A stretch of 64,000 nt of DNA from Edaphochlamys debaryana (Eukaryota; Chlorophyta; Chlorophyceae; Chlamydomonadales): the NCBI GenBank assembly GCA_016858145.1, contig JAEHOE010000049.1:372001-436000 (forward strand), read 5' to 3'. The notes under the pieces were generated by a model, which was not told where the DNA came from, searched no databases, and saw only the letters and a list, made by a program, of their open reading frames with translations. How positions within the stretch are numbered: position 1 is the first letter of the stretch; the number at the start of each line of letters is the position of its first letter. The position numbers were made by a program, and so were the translations under genes. Positions 24,801 through 36,800 of this stretch are shown piece by piece.

Positions 24801-27800
24801 GAGACTGGATTGCTCACGCTGTGTGACTTGAGCTTCTGTTAATTAAGGCCCTGGCTCACCGCTGTGTCGTTGGCGATGGCGGCGCAGCTGGGCGGTGCGG
24901 GGGGCGCTCCCGCGGCGAAGCTGGAGCAGGGTGCCAGAGAGAAGCCCGCGGGCTGGCCGTACGCCAGAAACACTGTCTGGTTGGCCTCGGCCTGTGCGGG
25001 AGGGCGAATTGTATTACTGATGGGAGGATTGCTGGTGGAACTGGCGTAAGGGGCGCAGCAGACAGAAAAGCTCGTAAGAAGGGGTATGGTGGTGTGGCAA
25101 ACGGTCGGAAGCAGCTCAATCTGCCGCTGGATGGAAAGGTGGGCTCACCAGAGAGAGGTTCTTCGTGTGTGAGCCGGGCAGCAGGAAGAGCCGCGGCGGC
25201 GACAGCTCCGAGTCCTGCGTGTCCTTGAGCTGCTTCCACTGCTCGCAAGACACGTCCACGCACACCCAGTGGTCGGAGCCGTCTGCGGAGTGGCAGCAAC
25301 GAGGGACATGAAAGGTGCGTTGGTGAGTAAGGTATAGGATCAACGAGCAAGAAGATCGGCCGTCAGGGTCAAGGGCGAGGGCCAGGGCCAGGGCGGCCCT
25401 TTGGACGGGTTACAAGGACGGTGCCAACGCAGAGAAGCCTTGACGTGTAGCTCCTCTGCAGGACACCAATCGTGGGCTCGCCTCTGGCACTCTCTTCACC
25501 CATGCCTCTTAAACCTCACATCTAAACTCGAAGGCCAGCCTAAGCCCACTGACTCACCGGTCAGGGTCTCCTCGCAATAGTTCAGGCCGGTAGCGCAGGG
25601 GCTGACGACACTGATCTGGCGTTCGGCAGTGGCGTTGGCGCCCCGGCTGTCGTACACGACAAGCTGCACGTACGGCATAACATGTACGGCAGTGAGGGCC
25701 CAGTGAGTGGCATGCAAGCGTCAGCGAGTGAAGCGAGCTGGTGGGCACTGTCTGGGTGCAGCCTGCACAGCATCGTGTGTTTGCGCCCACGCAACCTGGA
25801 GCACAAGGGTCGAGTTCACGTCGGCGCCAACAGTGTCCTGTGCGCAACAACCGGGGCGCACAAGGGTTTGTCAGCGACAAGGGGGAGCGCGCCCGCCCGT
25901 TGAGACAAACCGCAGCAGCCTGCGGCAATCAAGGCCCCAGCAAAGCCCTGCACCTCATCCCGCGCCCGCCCAACCGCCCATGAGCTCTACATACCACGCC
26001 GCACTCGGACGGCTGCTTGCGGTCGGCCCAGTGCGCGCGGCACTGCGTCTTCCAGCAGTCCTCGCCCGGGCAGAGCGCGATGGCGGGGGTCAGGTTGCCG
26101 TCCTCGGCGTCCGTGGCAGTGCCGAGCAGCTCGCATGGCTCGTCCAAGGTGGGCGTCTGGAGGGATGCACGCAAACAGGGATGGGGTTGCAGGGCATGGG
26201 GCGGGCAGACGGATGCCACGTTAAGGCGGAGCGCTTCGGTCCTAGAACTGAGATCGGTAGGACAACGGTGTGTACGAGAGCAAGCTGCTGCCAGCGCGCT
26301 TTCCAAAGGCCCTGTCAGCACCTCACCTGTCCCACGGCGCAGCGCTGGTAGGCGTAGCCTTTCTTCACCTCAACCTGCGAAAAGCGTTTGGGCGATAATG
26401 GGCGAGTCTCCTTGAACCCCATGTACGACACATCTGTGACGCACGTCCTGCCGGTAAGAGGACAAGGGACACGGGAGGATACGGGACCGGCCCCAAGCGG
26501 CGCCACCCACCTTGAGCCCGAGCGTGCTGGTGACGGCCAGGGTCAGTGTGGGCGGTGAGTTGGGCGCGGGCGCGGCGGTGCCGGCCGAGCCGCTGGTGGT
26601 GGAGGCGCAGACCTGGTCCACCGAGCACTTCCCGTCCGAGCACACGCGCTCTCCGGAGCACAGCTCCTCCACCAACACGAACCTGGGGGGTGGCATGAGT
26701 TGGGGCACGTGTTCATTTGGGGACGAGCAGGCCAGTTAGGGGGTGGCATGGAGTGGATGCGGTGCGTGCGCATGGAGAGCGAGCCATGAGTTGGGGCACA
26801 TGTGCAAGCGGGGACGAGCGAGGATAAGGTGTCAGGAAGAGCGAACGGCGCAGCTTCCGTTGGCTGGGTTGGACAGCCGATCCTGGAATGACGCCTGGTC
26901 TCGGGCCGCCCGCTAGGCCGGGCGCCCCCACCTGTACACGACCACCTCGCCGACCGAGGGCCAGGTGAGGTGAAAGGACAGGGAGTAGTTCCCGGGCTTC
27001 TTGGTGTTGAGATTGCAGTAGGTCAGGCCAACCTGAAGGGGACACGAAGATGAATGGCACATCAGCACACGTGAGCAGAGGCGGAAAGGAGGGTGCAGGC
27101 GTGGCGCCAGTCTTGGGGCTGGGAGCGTGACCAGGATGGGCCGGATGGCAAAATTCCATCCCTGGCGCAGATCTCACCAGATCGTACGGCAGAGGGTTGG
27201 TTACGCCCGTGGCGCAGGCGCGGATCTGGGAACTGAGATCGCCAGGGCTCTTCAGAGTGGCCGTCGCACCGGCCTCGCACACGCCCGTCGAGCCGGCGCG
27301 GCAGGGCGCGTACACAAAGCCCTGGCTGACCGTCAGCACCTGCTCGCCGTTGAGCGCAAGCGTGGGCACAAGCGCCTGAGCAGCGGTCGTGGCCGCATCC
27401 GTGTCGTCGTCCTCATTGCTGTCAGTCGTCGCGACGCCGCAGATCTGGTTGAAGGAGCAGCGCAGGGTGTCGCCGTCGTCATCAGCCGGGCACGCAAACT
27501 CTGGCGCGCGACACATGATGTAGACGCGGCGCCGGACGCGCGCGGCCGTGTTGCCCGCATCGTCTACGGCCGAGTAGGTGATGAGGTAGGGCACGGCTGT
27601 CTCGGTGTCATTGCCGGTGGGGAAACGAGTCGAGATAGAGCTGATGGCCTGGCCCTGCGGGTCGACGATGCTCGTGAAAACGCTGACCGCCACAAACGTG
27701 GAAGCGCCGGTCGCGGTGGGGACCTCGTCGATTGCCGAAGCGCCCGGGTCGGCAAAAGAAGACCCCACTGTGAGCGTGTTGATCATTCCGCGGGAGCCGC

Positions 27801-30800
27801 TGGGGGTGATGTAACGCACTCCGCTGCCCAGCACCGTAATGACAGGAGCGATGTTGTCGGGCGGGCGGGCGAGGGCCTGCCAGGGAAAGCGCAAGAGGGG
27901 TGGTCAGTGGACCTGGACCACCACCAGGTGGGGCGCACGGAGGGTGGGCAAGCCTGGAACCACCAGGCTTGAAACACAATGGGCAACCAGACGCTCTCTG
28001 GCTCTTCCGGAAGCAGCAGAGCTTAGTTTAGCAATGGACGGAAACGATACCGCCAGGCCCAAAAGGGAGCCCATGACTTCTTGCCGAAGCCCCAGACCGG
28101 GCCCGGCACCCCACCACGCGCCGCCCCACCTGCTGCGTGCTGGTTGTGGACGTGCTGCCCGTGCCGCCCAGCCCCGCCGCGCAGCTCTTGAACACGGAGC
28201 AGCGCAGCGTGTTGGCGCAGCGGAACTCGCCACTGGCAGCGCACGTGTCCACCACTGCCACCTGCCGCTGCCGACGGGCGCTGTTGCCCGACTGGTCGGC
28301 CGCCTCGTACGTGACCTGCAGCGGGAGGTAGGGGGACGTGTTTCTGGTTTGGTACAAGTGGTTCAGGTCCCACACGTGCGGCGGTAAGACACATGCGGTA
28401 GCCTCGCTACACTTCTTCTACGCCTCAATCCTTGGTGGCCCCGTCAACAGATACCCCCAACTCACCTAACCGCTTGCTGCCCTGCCCTAGATCCCTGCCC
28501 TGCCCTCCCGGCCCTGCTATGGGTCCTGGACCCTGGACCGCACGTCCCTCCGCAGCCCGCTTGTGTGCAAAGGCACCCACCAGCCAGGGCTTGTTTGACG
28601 GCGTGGCGACGGTAGTGTTGATGGCGCTGCCGCCGCTGATGCGCACCGGCACGCGGCCCTCCCGGCCGTCCATGGCGAGGGCCCCGCGCTCCGTGTAGGG
28701 CGAGAAGACCTCGAGTGTCAGCGCGGCGGAGCCCAGCAGAGTGATCTGGGGGGAGTGTGGGAGAGGGAGGGAGGGTGGAGGGGCGTGTGCAGGGAAAGAG
28801 CGGAGGCCCGATTGCGCGTGGGGTTGGCTATGAGCGAGGACAACGGGTTGTGCCATGCGCCACCTCTCCTCCCTACGTGCCCCACGCACCTCGGGCGGGT
28901 CAACGTCAGGAATGGCGGACGGCGGCGGCGGGGCCAGGTTCTCAATGGACAGCTCCCTGACCTGACCGGCGGAAAATGACGGGTTGACCCAAGTCACAGG
29001 TTGGTCACGTGCAAGGCGTACGGCACGCCAAGGCCGCCGCATGAGTACGGCATGTGCCGAGCAGGGCGTGAATGACTAATACGGACAGGACGAGACACAG
29101 TGCGCTGCGCCTGCGACTGCAGCTGCGGCCCGCTTGAGCAGAGTTGTGCACAGAGCCTTGCGGGCAAGCCTCACCAGAACGACGGGTGGCGGCGGTGGAG
29201 GGGAGTCTCCGGCAGTAATGGGCTTGGGAGGCGGCGGCTTGGGCGACGGCGGGGAGGGGCTCGGCGGCGACGGCGGCGACGGAGACGGCGGCGGCCGGGG
29301 CCTCGGCTGTGGGCTGGGGGGTGATGGGGAGGGCGGCTCCGGGAGGGGTGGCGGCGAGGGCGCGGGGGCGGGAGGTGAAGGGCTCGGCGGGGATGGGGCC
29401 GGCGGCGGCAACGGGCTGGGGCTGGGTGGGCGCGGGCTTGGTGGGCTGGGGCTGGGCGGGCTGGGTGGCCGGGGGCTGGGCGGTGAAGGGCTGGGCGGGG
29501 CAGGTGGGCTGGGTGAAGGGGGCGGTGGCGGCATGGGTGGCGGTGAAGTGTTGGAACGGAGGGCGTAGCTCCCAAACTGTCTGCGCAGGTTGGGTGTCCT
29601 GAGGCAAACCTGGGTGGAGGTTGCGACATTGCTGGGAGTGCCAGCAAAGGCGTTGCGGCAGAGGTCGCATGTCCGGGTGCTGTTGTCGTACGAGATGAGC
29701 TGGCAGTCAGCCGATTGCAGACAGCTGCTTGCACAGTCCTGAAGGGAGAGGAGCGGCAGAGGCAGCGACAGTTCAGAACCGTGGCGCTCCACGCGCAAAA
29801 ACATTTCCACAACGCCAGGCACAGCCAAAGCCCCTAGCTCAGCGCCCCGTGGCACGACGCTGGGTGCTGTCCCTAAACACGCCCTGATGGTCGGTGCCCC
29901 GCCTTGCCTCCTGCCACCCACCTGCAGGCTGGCGACGGCAGGGGTGGACGAGAGGACCGAGTTGTGGCCCACAGTGACGCCAGGCGGAAGGCACTCCAGC
30001 GTGCCTGCGGTCGGAACGGCCAGCACGATTGAGTCAGCGGCGAGGCCGAAACGCAGATCTGCGAGGGGGCTTGCTCCTGTCCAGCACCGTACACGGCGGA
30101 CGGATGCCGTTCTGCCTGCCGTTCTGTACTTCTTCCCAGCTTTCATGGGTCTCCAAGCACTCGAACGCACCGTTAGCGCGAAGACACGCAAGCGAGACGT
30201 CGTTTGACAGCTGGTAGGTCGCATTGGCGCCAGCCCGGAACGCGCCAGAGCGCGCCTCGCACCGCCCCACGGCGTCAATCTGCCAGTGCGTGCAGTTGTC
30301 GCCGAAGGCCGCGCAGGCGTTTGCACACATGGCGGGATCTGAGATGCCGTACTGTCCCAGTGCCGTACCGCCCATGTCCACGCCCGAGTAGCACACGTGG
30401 GACCACAGCCCGCTGCTATTGCCGTACGATGTTTGCGCGGTCTTGATACACGACCGCTGCTGTGGGTCGGCCGCGGGGCCGGGTACGGCAGCGGCGGAAC
30501 TGATGTACGGCAGATCGCGTAGGCTGCAGATGCGCGTTGTAGGGGAGTAGACGAAGGCGGAACAAATGGCCCGGTAGGCGAGGTTCATGCAGGATTCTGA
30601 GCTGTTCTGGACCGTGTTGGAGAGGATTCGGCCGCCGACCTCGTGACCGTCCGACAGGCAGAGGAAGGGGTCTGGCGGGGCGCGGGAAGAGGGGGTGGCG
30701 AGGAGGAAAGTTGGATAAGGATACCGGCACCTCTTGCAGAACAGGCCGGCTTTGCCTATGCAAACACACCCGCTTTCCACATGAGCTTCAGCGCTCGAGC

Positions 30801-33800
30801 CTGCCGATAGGACGGGTGGAAGACTAGCCCCACGAGCACCCGGAGCACCCACCCTGGGCCAGCAAGCACGTGGTCATGGCTGAGTCAAATACTGTGTAGT
30901 TAACGCCGGTGGAGGGAAGCACGCTGAACATGAGCGTGCAGTCAAAGATGCCGGGGGTGGCTGTGGTCTGGGCGGTGGCGGCCTTGCAGTTGGAGTCGCC
31001 GGCGCAGAAGAGCTCGCACGCGCGCCGGCTGCTGACCTCGCCCAGGGCATTGAGCGCCACACCGGGCATGCTCAAGCCTGGGATGCACATGAACTGCCGG
31101 GGGCCTGCAAACACAGGGAGGTCCGCCGGGCCGAGCTCAGGCGGTGGTGCAGGGGCAGATTCCTGTTGGACGCAGGCTGGTATGGCAACAGAAGGGCTCC
31201 TAGCCATGCTGCCCATGCTATCGCGGGCTTACTGGCTGGGCTCTTGACGTAGGTTCCCCGGCAGGCCCCCGGAGCAGTGGGAGCGTTAGGCACTAGCACC
31301 AGAGACTGGAACGTAGTGGCGTTGCCGGTCTGCGTGGGAGGGAGGAGATAGGGTGGAACGGAGGGTCGACACGTGTCGCAGCAGGCCGTTTTGCAAGTCA
31401 GACGTAGCCCAGCACCACAAGTGCAATCAAGGAACACAACATCAACGCCCCGGCTCACGCCCAAACCCTGGGGAGCAACACAACAGCGCGCGCCAAGCCG
31501 CTGGCCCGGTGGGTGTCACGAAACCTTGCGCTTGGCTCACCAGCAGCTGAAGGCCGGAGGCGGTCGCGCTGACAGCCGCGCACGTAGCCGCGGCGCTGCA
31601 TTCCGACACCGCCCCGCTCAGTGTGCTCGCAGTCGCGTTCCTCAGGAAAGAGAGAGCTGAGCTGCCTGGCCCAACGGGATCGGAGAAGAACGGATAGCCA
31701 GCCGCCACGGGGCAGGGGGTAGGGCCAGGCGCGGGTGGCGACGGCGGGGGAGAGGGCTGTGGCGGGCTCGGCGAGGGCGGCGAGGGCATGGGCGGCTGTG
31801 GTGAAGGTGGTGCTGGCGAGGGAGGTGGCGAGGTGGTGCGCGGGTCGCCAAACGTCTTGCGCAGGTTGGGCGTCCGCAGGCAAAACTGAGTGGTTGGCGG
31901 GATGCTGGGCACCGCGCCAACGAACTCCTTCCGGTAGGACGAGCACAGCTTGGAGGAGCTGTCGTACGACATGAGCGAGCAGCCCGTCGTGGCCAGGCAC
32001 TGCGCCGCACACGCCTCGGAGCCGTTGACTGTAACGTTAGTCACAAGGGGCTCGCCGAGGGCCAAGGGCTGACCGACCGGCAAGCATTCGAACGTTCCTG
32101 TCAAGGCCGGGGTTGAGGACAGAGACCACAAGGGCAGAAGCTCAGCTTAGCTCAGCTCAGGTGGGCTTGCCGCGCCGCAACGCGCCAAAGTCCAAGGCGC
32201 GCAGGGCCCTCAAGGCAATCCCTTAAACTCCTTGACCCCTTCCTCCCCTCACCTGTTGTGCGGAGGCAGGACATCAGCACGTTGGGCACCGCGCCAAAGG
32301 TGCTGAACACGTCCGTCCGGAGCTCGCACGTGTTGTTGGGGAGGAGGTGGAAGTGCTGGCACGTGGCGCCCTGAGACGAGCACTGGGACGCACACGTTCG
32401 CAGGTCGGTCTGGGGGAAGGACGTGAGGACCGTGCCCCCAAGGCTGACGCCCCCGTAGCACACCAGCTGCCACATGCCGACCGTGCGGTCGGCACCTGCA
32501 ACCGCAGCGCTCTGCGTCTTGATGCAGGAGCGCTGGGCTGGGTCCGCCGCCAGACCGGCTGCACCATTCTGTGCCGAGCCGCTCAAGATTCCAGAGCGCC
32601 TGACACACAGCGAGCTGTTGGACAAGAAAATGTAGCCGCTGCACCCACTATCCCCCATGCACTGATTGGCGCAGTCCTCCCCGGTTGGGGACGAGAACGT
32701 GCCACCACTCGTGCCCGGCAGGTCGTAGCCGTCCGGCAGGCAGTACCAGGGGTCTACGACAAGATGGGAAGAACAAGGAGGCCGCGGGCTGAGCACAGAT
32801 GCACGTGCGGGATTTCAACTCAGCAGCTTGTGTTAATGGCACACCGCAGCGCCGAGCGACAACATACCGTTTGTGCGGACGCATGTTGTGAGGTTGGCCA
32901 CGCCCACGGCGTAAGCGCCAGTGGCGTTGGCGGTAAACACGGCGCCATGGAAGGAGCAGTTGACGGTGGCGTTGGTCGCCCCCGGCGTCATGGCGACCGC
33001 CTCGCAGCCCGTGGTCAGACTGCACTGCGCCTCGCAGGCTCGTGGGGTCAGCGCTGAGGATCCGAGCGCCACGGCCGGGAGCTCCAGTCCCTTCACGCAG
33101 AAGTACTGCTGGGGTTCTGCGAGGCAGAAGGACCAAGGGTGACAGAAGACACAGGGTCAAGGGGCGCAAGAGCATGCACCGCAAGCCTGGGTAGGATCGC
33201 TGCTAGTACGTGACGTGAGCTTCCGCCCAGCCAGCGCAGTGCAGCCCGGCCAGCCTGGCGCAGCCCTGCCCTGCCCTAGCCAGCAGCCTGCTCACCTTCG
33301 GGGCTAGCCACGTAGAGCCCAGAGCAGTTGGCGCCCGAGGCCCGGGAGCCCGGCAGGTCGATCATGCCCTGGTACAGACTGGCGTTGCCGGACTGCGTTG
33401 GGGCAGAGCGAGGACCGTCATACACAGCAGAAATGGGATCACGCCCTGGCGCAGCGCAGCACGGCCCGCACGGACCCGAGCCTTGCCCTAGAAACCCAAC
33501 AGCCCTGCTAGGTAGGTCAGCGCTCCACGCCCCCTCACCAGCAGGGCCAGGCCGCCGGCTGCCACAGCGCTGAAGCCCGCACACGTTGCGGTGGAGCCGC
33601 ACTCGTTGGCGGCGCCGAGGGCGGTCGTCGCGTTGGCGTCCCGCAGCTTGGCGAACGCCGACATGGGCAGCCCCACGGGGTTGGGGTAGAACGTGTATCC
33701 CTTGGGGAGGGGGCACGCTGTCGGCACCTCCCTGTCGATCAGCGCGTCGGGGTTGCTGAACTGAGCCGTCATGCTGAGCGTGCGGAGGCACACGTGGAAG

Positions 33801-36800
33801 TCGGCGGTGGCGTTGGCCTGGTAGCCGTTCACGCCGCCGCCGCCCTCGCCGGCGAAGCTCACGCGGTGCAGGCTGCAGGACAGCTCCTTGGCGGCGTACT
33901 TGAAGGACACGCAGGAGGAGTTGCCCGAACACGCGGTGGCGCAGTCCGCGGCGGTGGCCACGTCGGCGAGGAGGGAGAGCTCCTCGTAGGCGATGGCCTG
34001 GCGCTTGGGCAGGCAGTGGTAGGTGCCGCCCAGGTGCGACATGCAGCTGAGGGCCACGTCGGACGCGGGCCCGTAGCCCGAGGCTTGTGCGGCCACTTGC
34101 GCCGTCGCGTTGAAGAGCAGGCAGCTGCCGTCCAGCAGGAGTGACCAGTGCGTGCAGATTGGGCGCTGGTAGCACTGGAGCGCGCAGGAGGTGGTGCTGC
34201 CGGGCGGCCCGAAGGTGAGGAACGGTGGCGTGGTGGCACGGTTGACGAGCGCGACGCCCGGGAAGCAGGCCGCAGTGTGGGGCAGATGGGCCGTGTTGTT
34301 CTTGGAGCGGGAGAGGAGCGGGTGCTGGGGCGTCTTGAAGCAGGCGCGGCTGATGCCCGGTGCGGCCTCGGCGGCGTTGCCACCAGAGTTGAGCCAGGTG
34401 TCGTAGAGCAGCATGCAGGAGAAGGTGGAGGCGTTGTATGTGTAGTGGGTGCAGGGCGCGCCCGTGTCGTCGCAGTACTTGCGGCACAGCTCCGGGGTAA
34501 GCAGCTGCTGGACTATGCTGTATTGCGTTCCGCCAAGCCTCCAGCCCTATCGGGTTTGGGTTGGGGGTTGGGAAGGCAGGCCGTGTTAGATTAGCTTTGG
34601 GGAGTGAACTTGACCAAAGCCATCCAATCCCCGCAAAGTTCGTGCACCCCCGCCAGGACAGGCCCCCTTCTGAACTGCAGCCGCGCCCTTTCAGGAGCTC
34701 GCCCAGTTTGCTCAACCAGCCACGCCCCGCCACACCTACCGCGGGAACGCACTGGTACGGCTCGTTGGCGGCAAAGCAGACGGTGCCCACAGCTGAGGTG
34801 TTGTACTTGACCGGTACGGCAGCTGACGTCAGCAGGCTGGTCAGCAGGGTGCAGCGCGAGCCGCTGGGGTCCGTGGCGAAGGCGAAGCATGCCTCGGGGG
34901 CGTCGTTGCAAGCCTGGGCGCACAGGTGCGGCGGCACCGACGACGTGTTCAGAACGCCTGCCGCCGCGTCGGTGAGGCCCGGGACGCAGAAGTACTGACG
35001 CGGCCCTTCAGGTGTCTTGGCGTAGGTGCCGGAGCAACCCTCCACTGAGGCGGCGTTGGTGCTCATGTACGCCTCCAGCTCCGCAGAGTTCGAGAACTGC
35101 GTCGTGAACGTCTGCGTGCCCGCCTCGTCGACCTCGAAAGCCACCGAGGTGCAGCCAGGGTCCGCAAGGCACGTGCTCAGAGCCGCGCTTGCGTCCGTGT
35201 TCGCCGGCAGCGTGGTCAGGTTGAGCGCCGACGCGGCGAAGAAGGTGGGCATGAGCGTGAAGCCCGGCTGCTGCGGGCACCGCAGGACCGGGTCCCAGTC
35301 CACGTAGGGCTTGGGGCTGCAGCGCACGGTCGCAGCGCTGATGAGCGAGGTGTTGCCGTTGAGCAGGATCTGGGAGATGGCCCCGCCGGGCGGGCAGCGC
35401 GCCGAGAAGCTCTGCTGGACGCCCTGGCCCGGGCCCAGTCCGATGCCCGGTGTCGTGAAACTCGTGACGCCGCCGTCATCGCAACGCAGCTTGACGTCAT
35501 ACACGGGCGAGGGCGTGTCCTGGAATTCGACCGCGCTCAAGCCCACAAAGCCGCTGGCGCAGGTGAAGTTGGCGCCGTTGATACCGGTGGGTCGATTCGC
35601 TTCGGGGAACTCGTTGAAGAAGTAGGGCCCGTCCGTGCAGCTCGCGAGCCGCGCGTAGGTCCACCAGCGGCCCGAGCTGTTGCTCGACGCGTCCAGCTGC
35701 AGGCCCGTCATGATGTGGCCGTCGGAGCACTGCAGGCCGTAGCCCGTGTAGTTGGTCACGAAGGTGCTGGTGTTGTACGAGGGCACGACCAGGATTTGGA
35801 GGGGCGTCACAGAAGGCGGCATCGGGGGCGGCGCAATGGAGGGCGGCGGGCTGACTCCAGCTGGGGCCAGCGGAGGAGGCTCCGACGGCGGGGGCGGCTG
35901 GCCTGGGAGGGACGGCGGCGGGGTGCCCGGCGGCGGGCTGGGTGAGGGAGGGGGAGGGGCGCCCGGCGGGGCAGGACTGGGAGGGCTGGACGAGGGAGGC
36001 GGCGGTGGCAGGCCCACATAAGGCGGGATCCGATTGCCAAACGTCTTCTGGAGGTTAAGCGTGCGTAGGCACATCCTGGCCGTGGGCTGAGCACGGCCGT
36101 TGTCGGTGAGGACGGGCTGAGTTCCCAGGGTGCAAACGAGCGTGGCATTGTCGTACTGGAACAGGTCGCACGTGGAGTGCAGGAGGCAGCTCGACGCGCA
36201 CTCCTGCGGGGTACCGGGACAGAGGGGCAGGCAGGGGTACAGGGTTCAGGCGGTACTGGTGGGCTTGCCAAGTGGGGTAGGCATGCTGTCACGGGAGCCT
36301 GGGTAGGAGAGGCGTAACCCTGCTTGCTGGGGGTCCAGGCCCTGCTCAGCAGCTCACGATTTGGCCCCCAGACCGGCAGTCCACGTCAGCGGCTCACGAG
36401 CCTGCCCAGTCAGAAACCGTCCAACCCACAGCACAGACAAGAACTCACATCGATGGTGGCAATCGCGCTCAGCGAGGCAATAGTATTGACGAAGCCCACG
36501 GTTAGAGTTGGCGAAAGGCACTCGAACGTCCCTGTGGGATGCCGGGGTTTAAAGGGCATCACGAGGAAGAGTCAGACACAAGCGAAGAAATCCCCTCGCT
36601 GTCCACGGCCGTACCATGCCCCTGGCTACCCTGGCCCCTCCCTCGCTTTCACGCTCCACCCACCGCTCGTCCGCAGGCAAGCCATCGCCACGTCATCCGA
36701 CATGCCGTACGTGGTGCCGTTGACCGTTGGGCTAACGGTCGGGCTGAATGCGTTGCCACGCACGTCGCACACCCCTGCCGCGGTGATGTGCCAGTGGCTG

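Noticed and set aside
29134..29568. Plus-strand glycine-rich ORF
   Set aside because: Pure complement of the SPPSP proline tract; no independent evidence.
28890..29738. A gene boundary between the PAN/polyproline part and the Ig/polycystin part
   Set aside because: The donor after PPPPPPVVL and the acceptor before VRELSIEN join in phase 0. No start codon with a signal peptide or poly(A) signal was found between them, and the total chain length is divisible by three.
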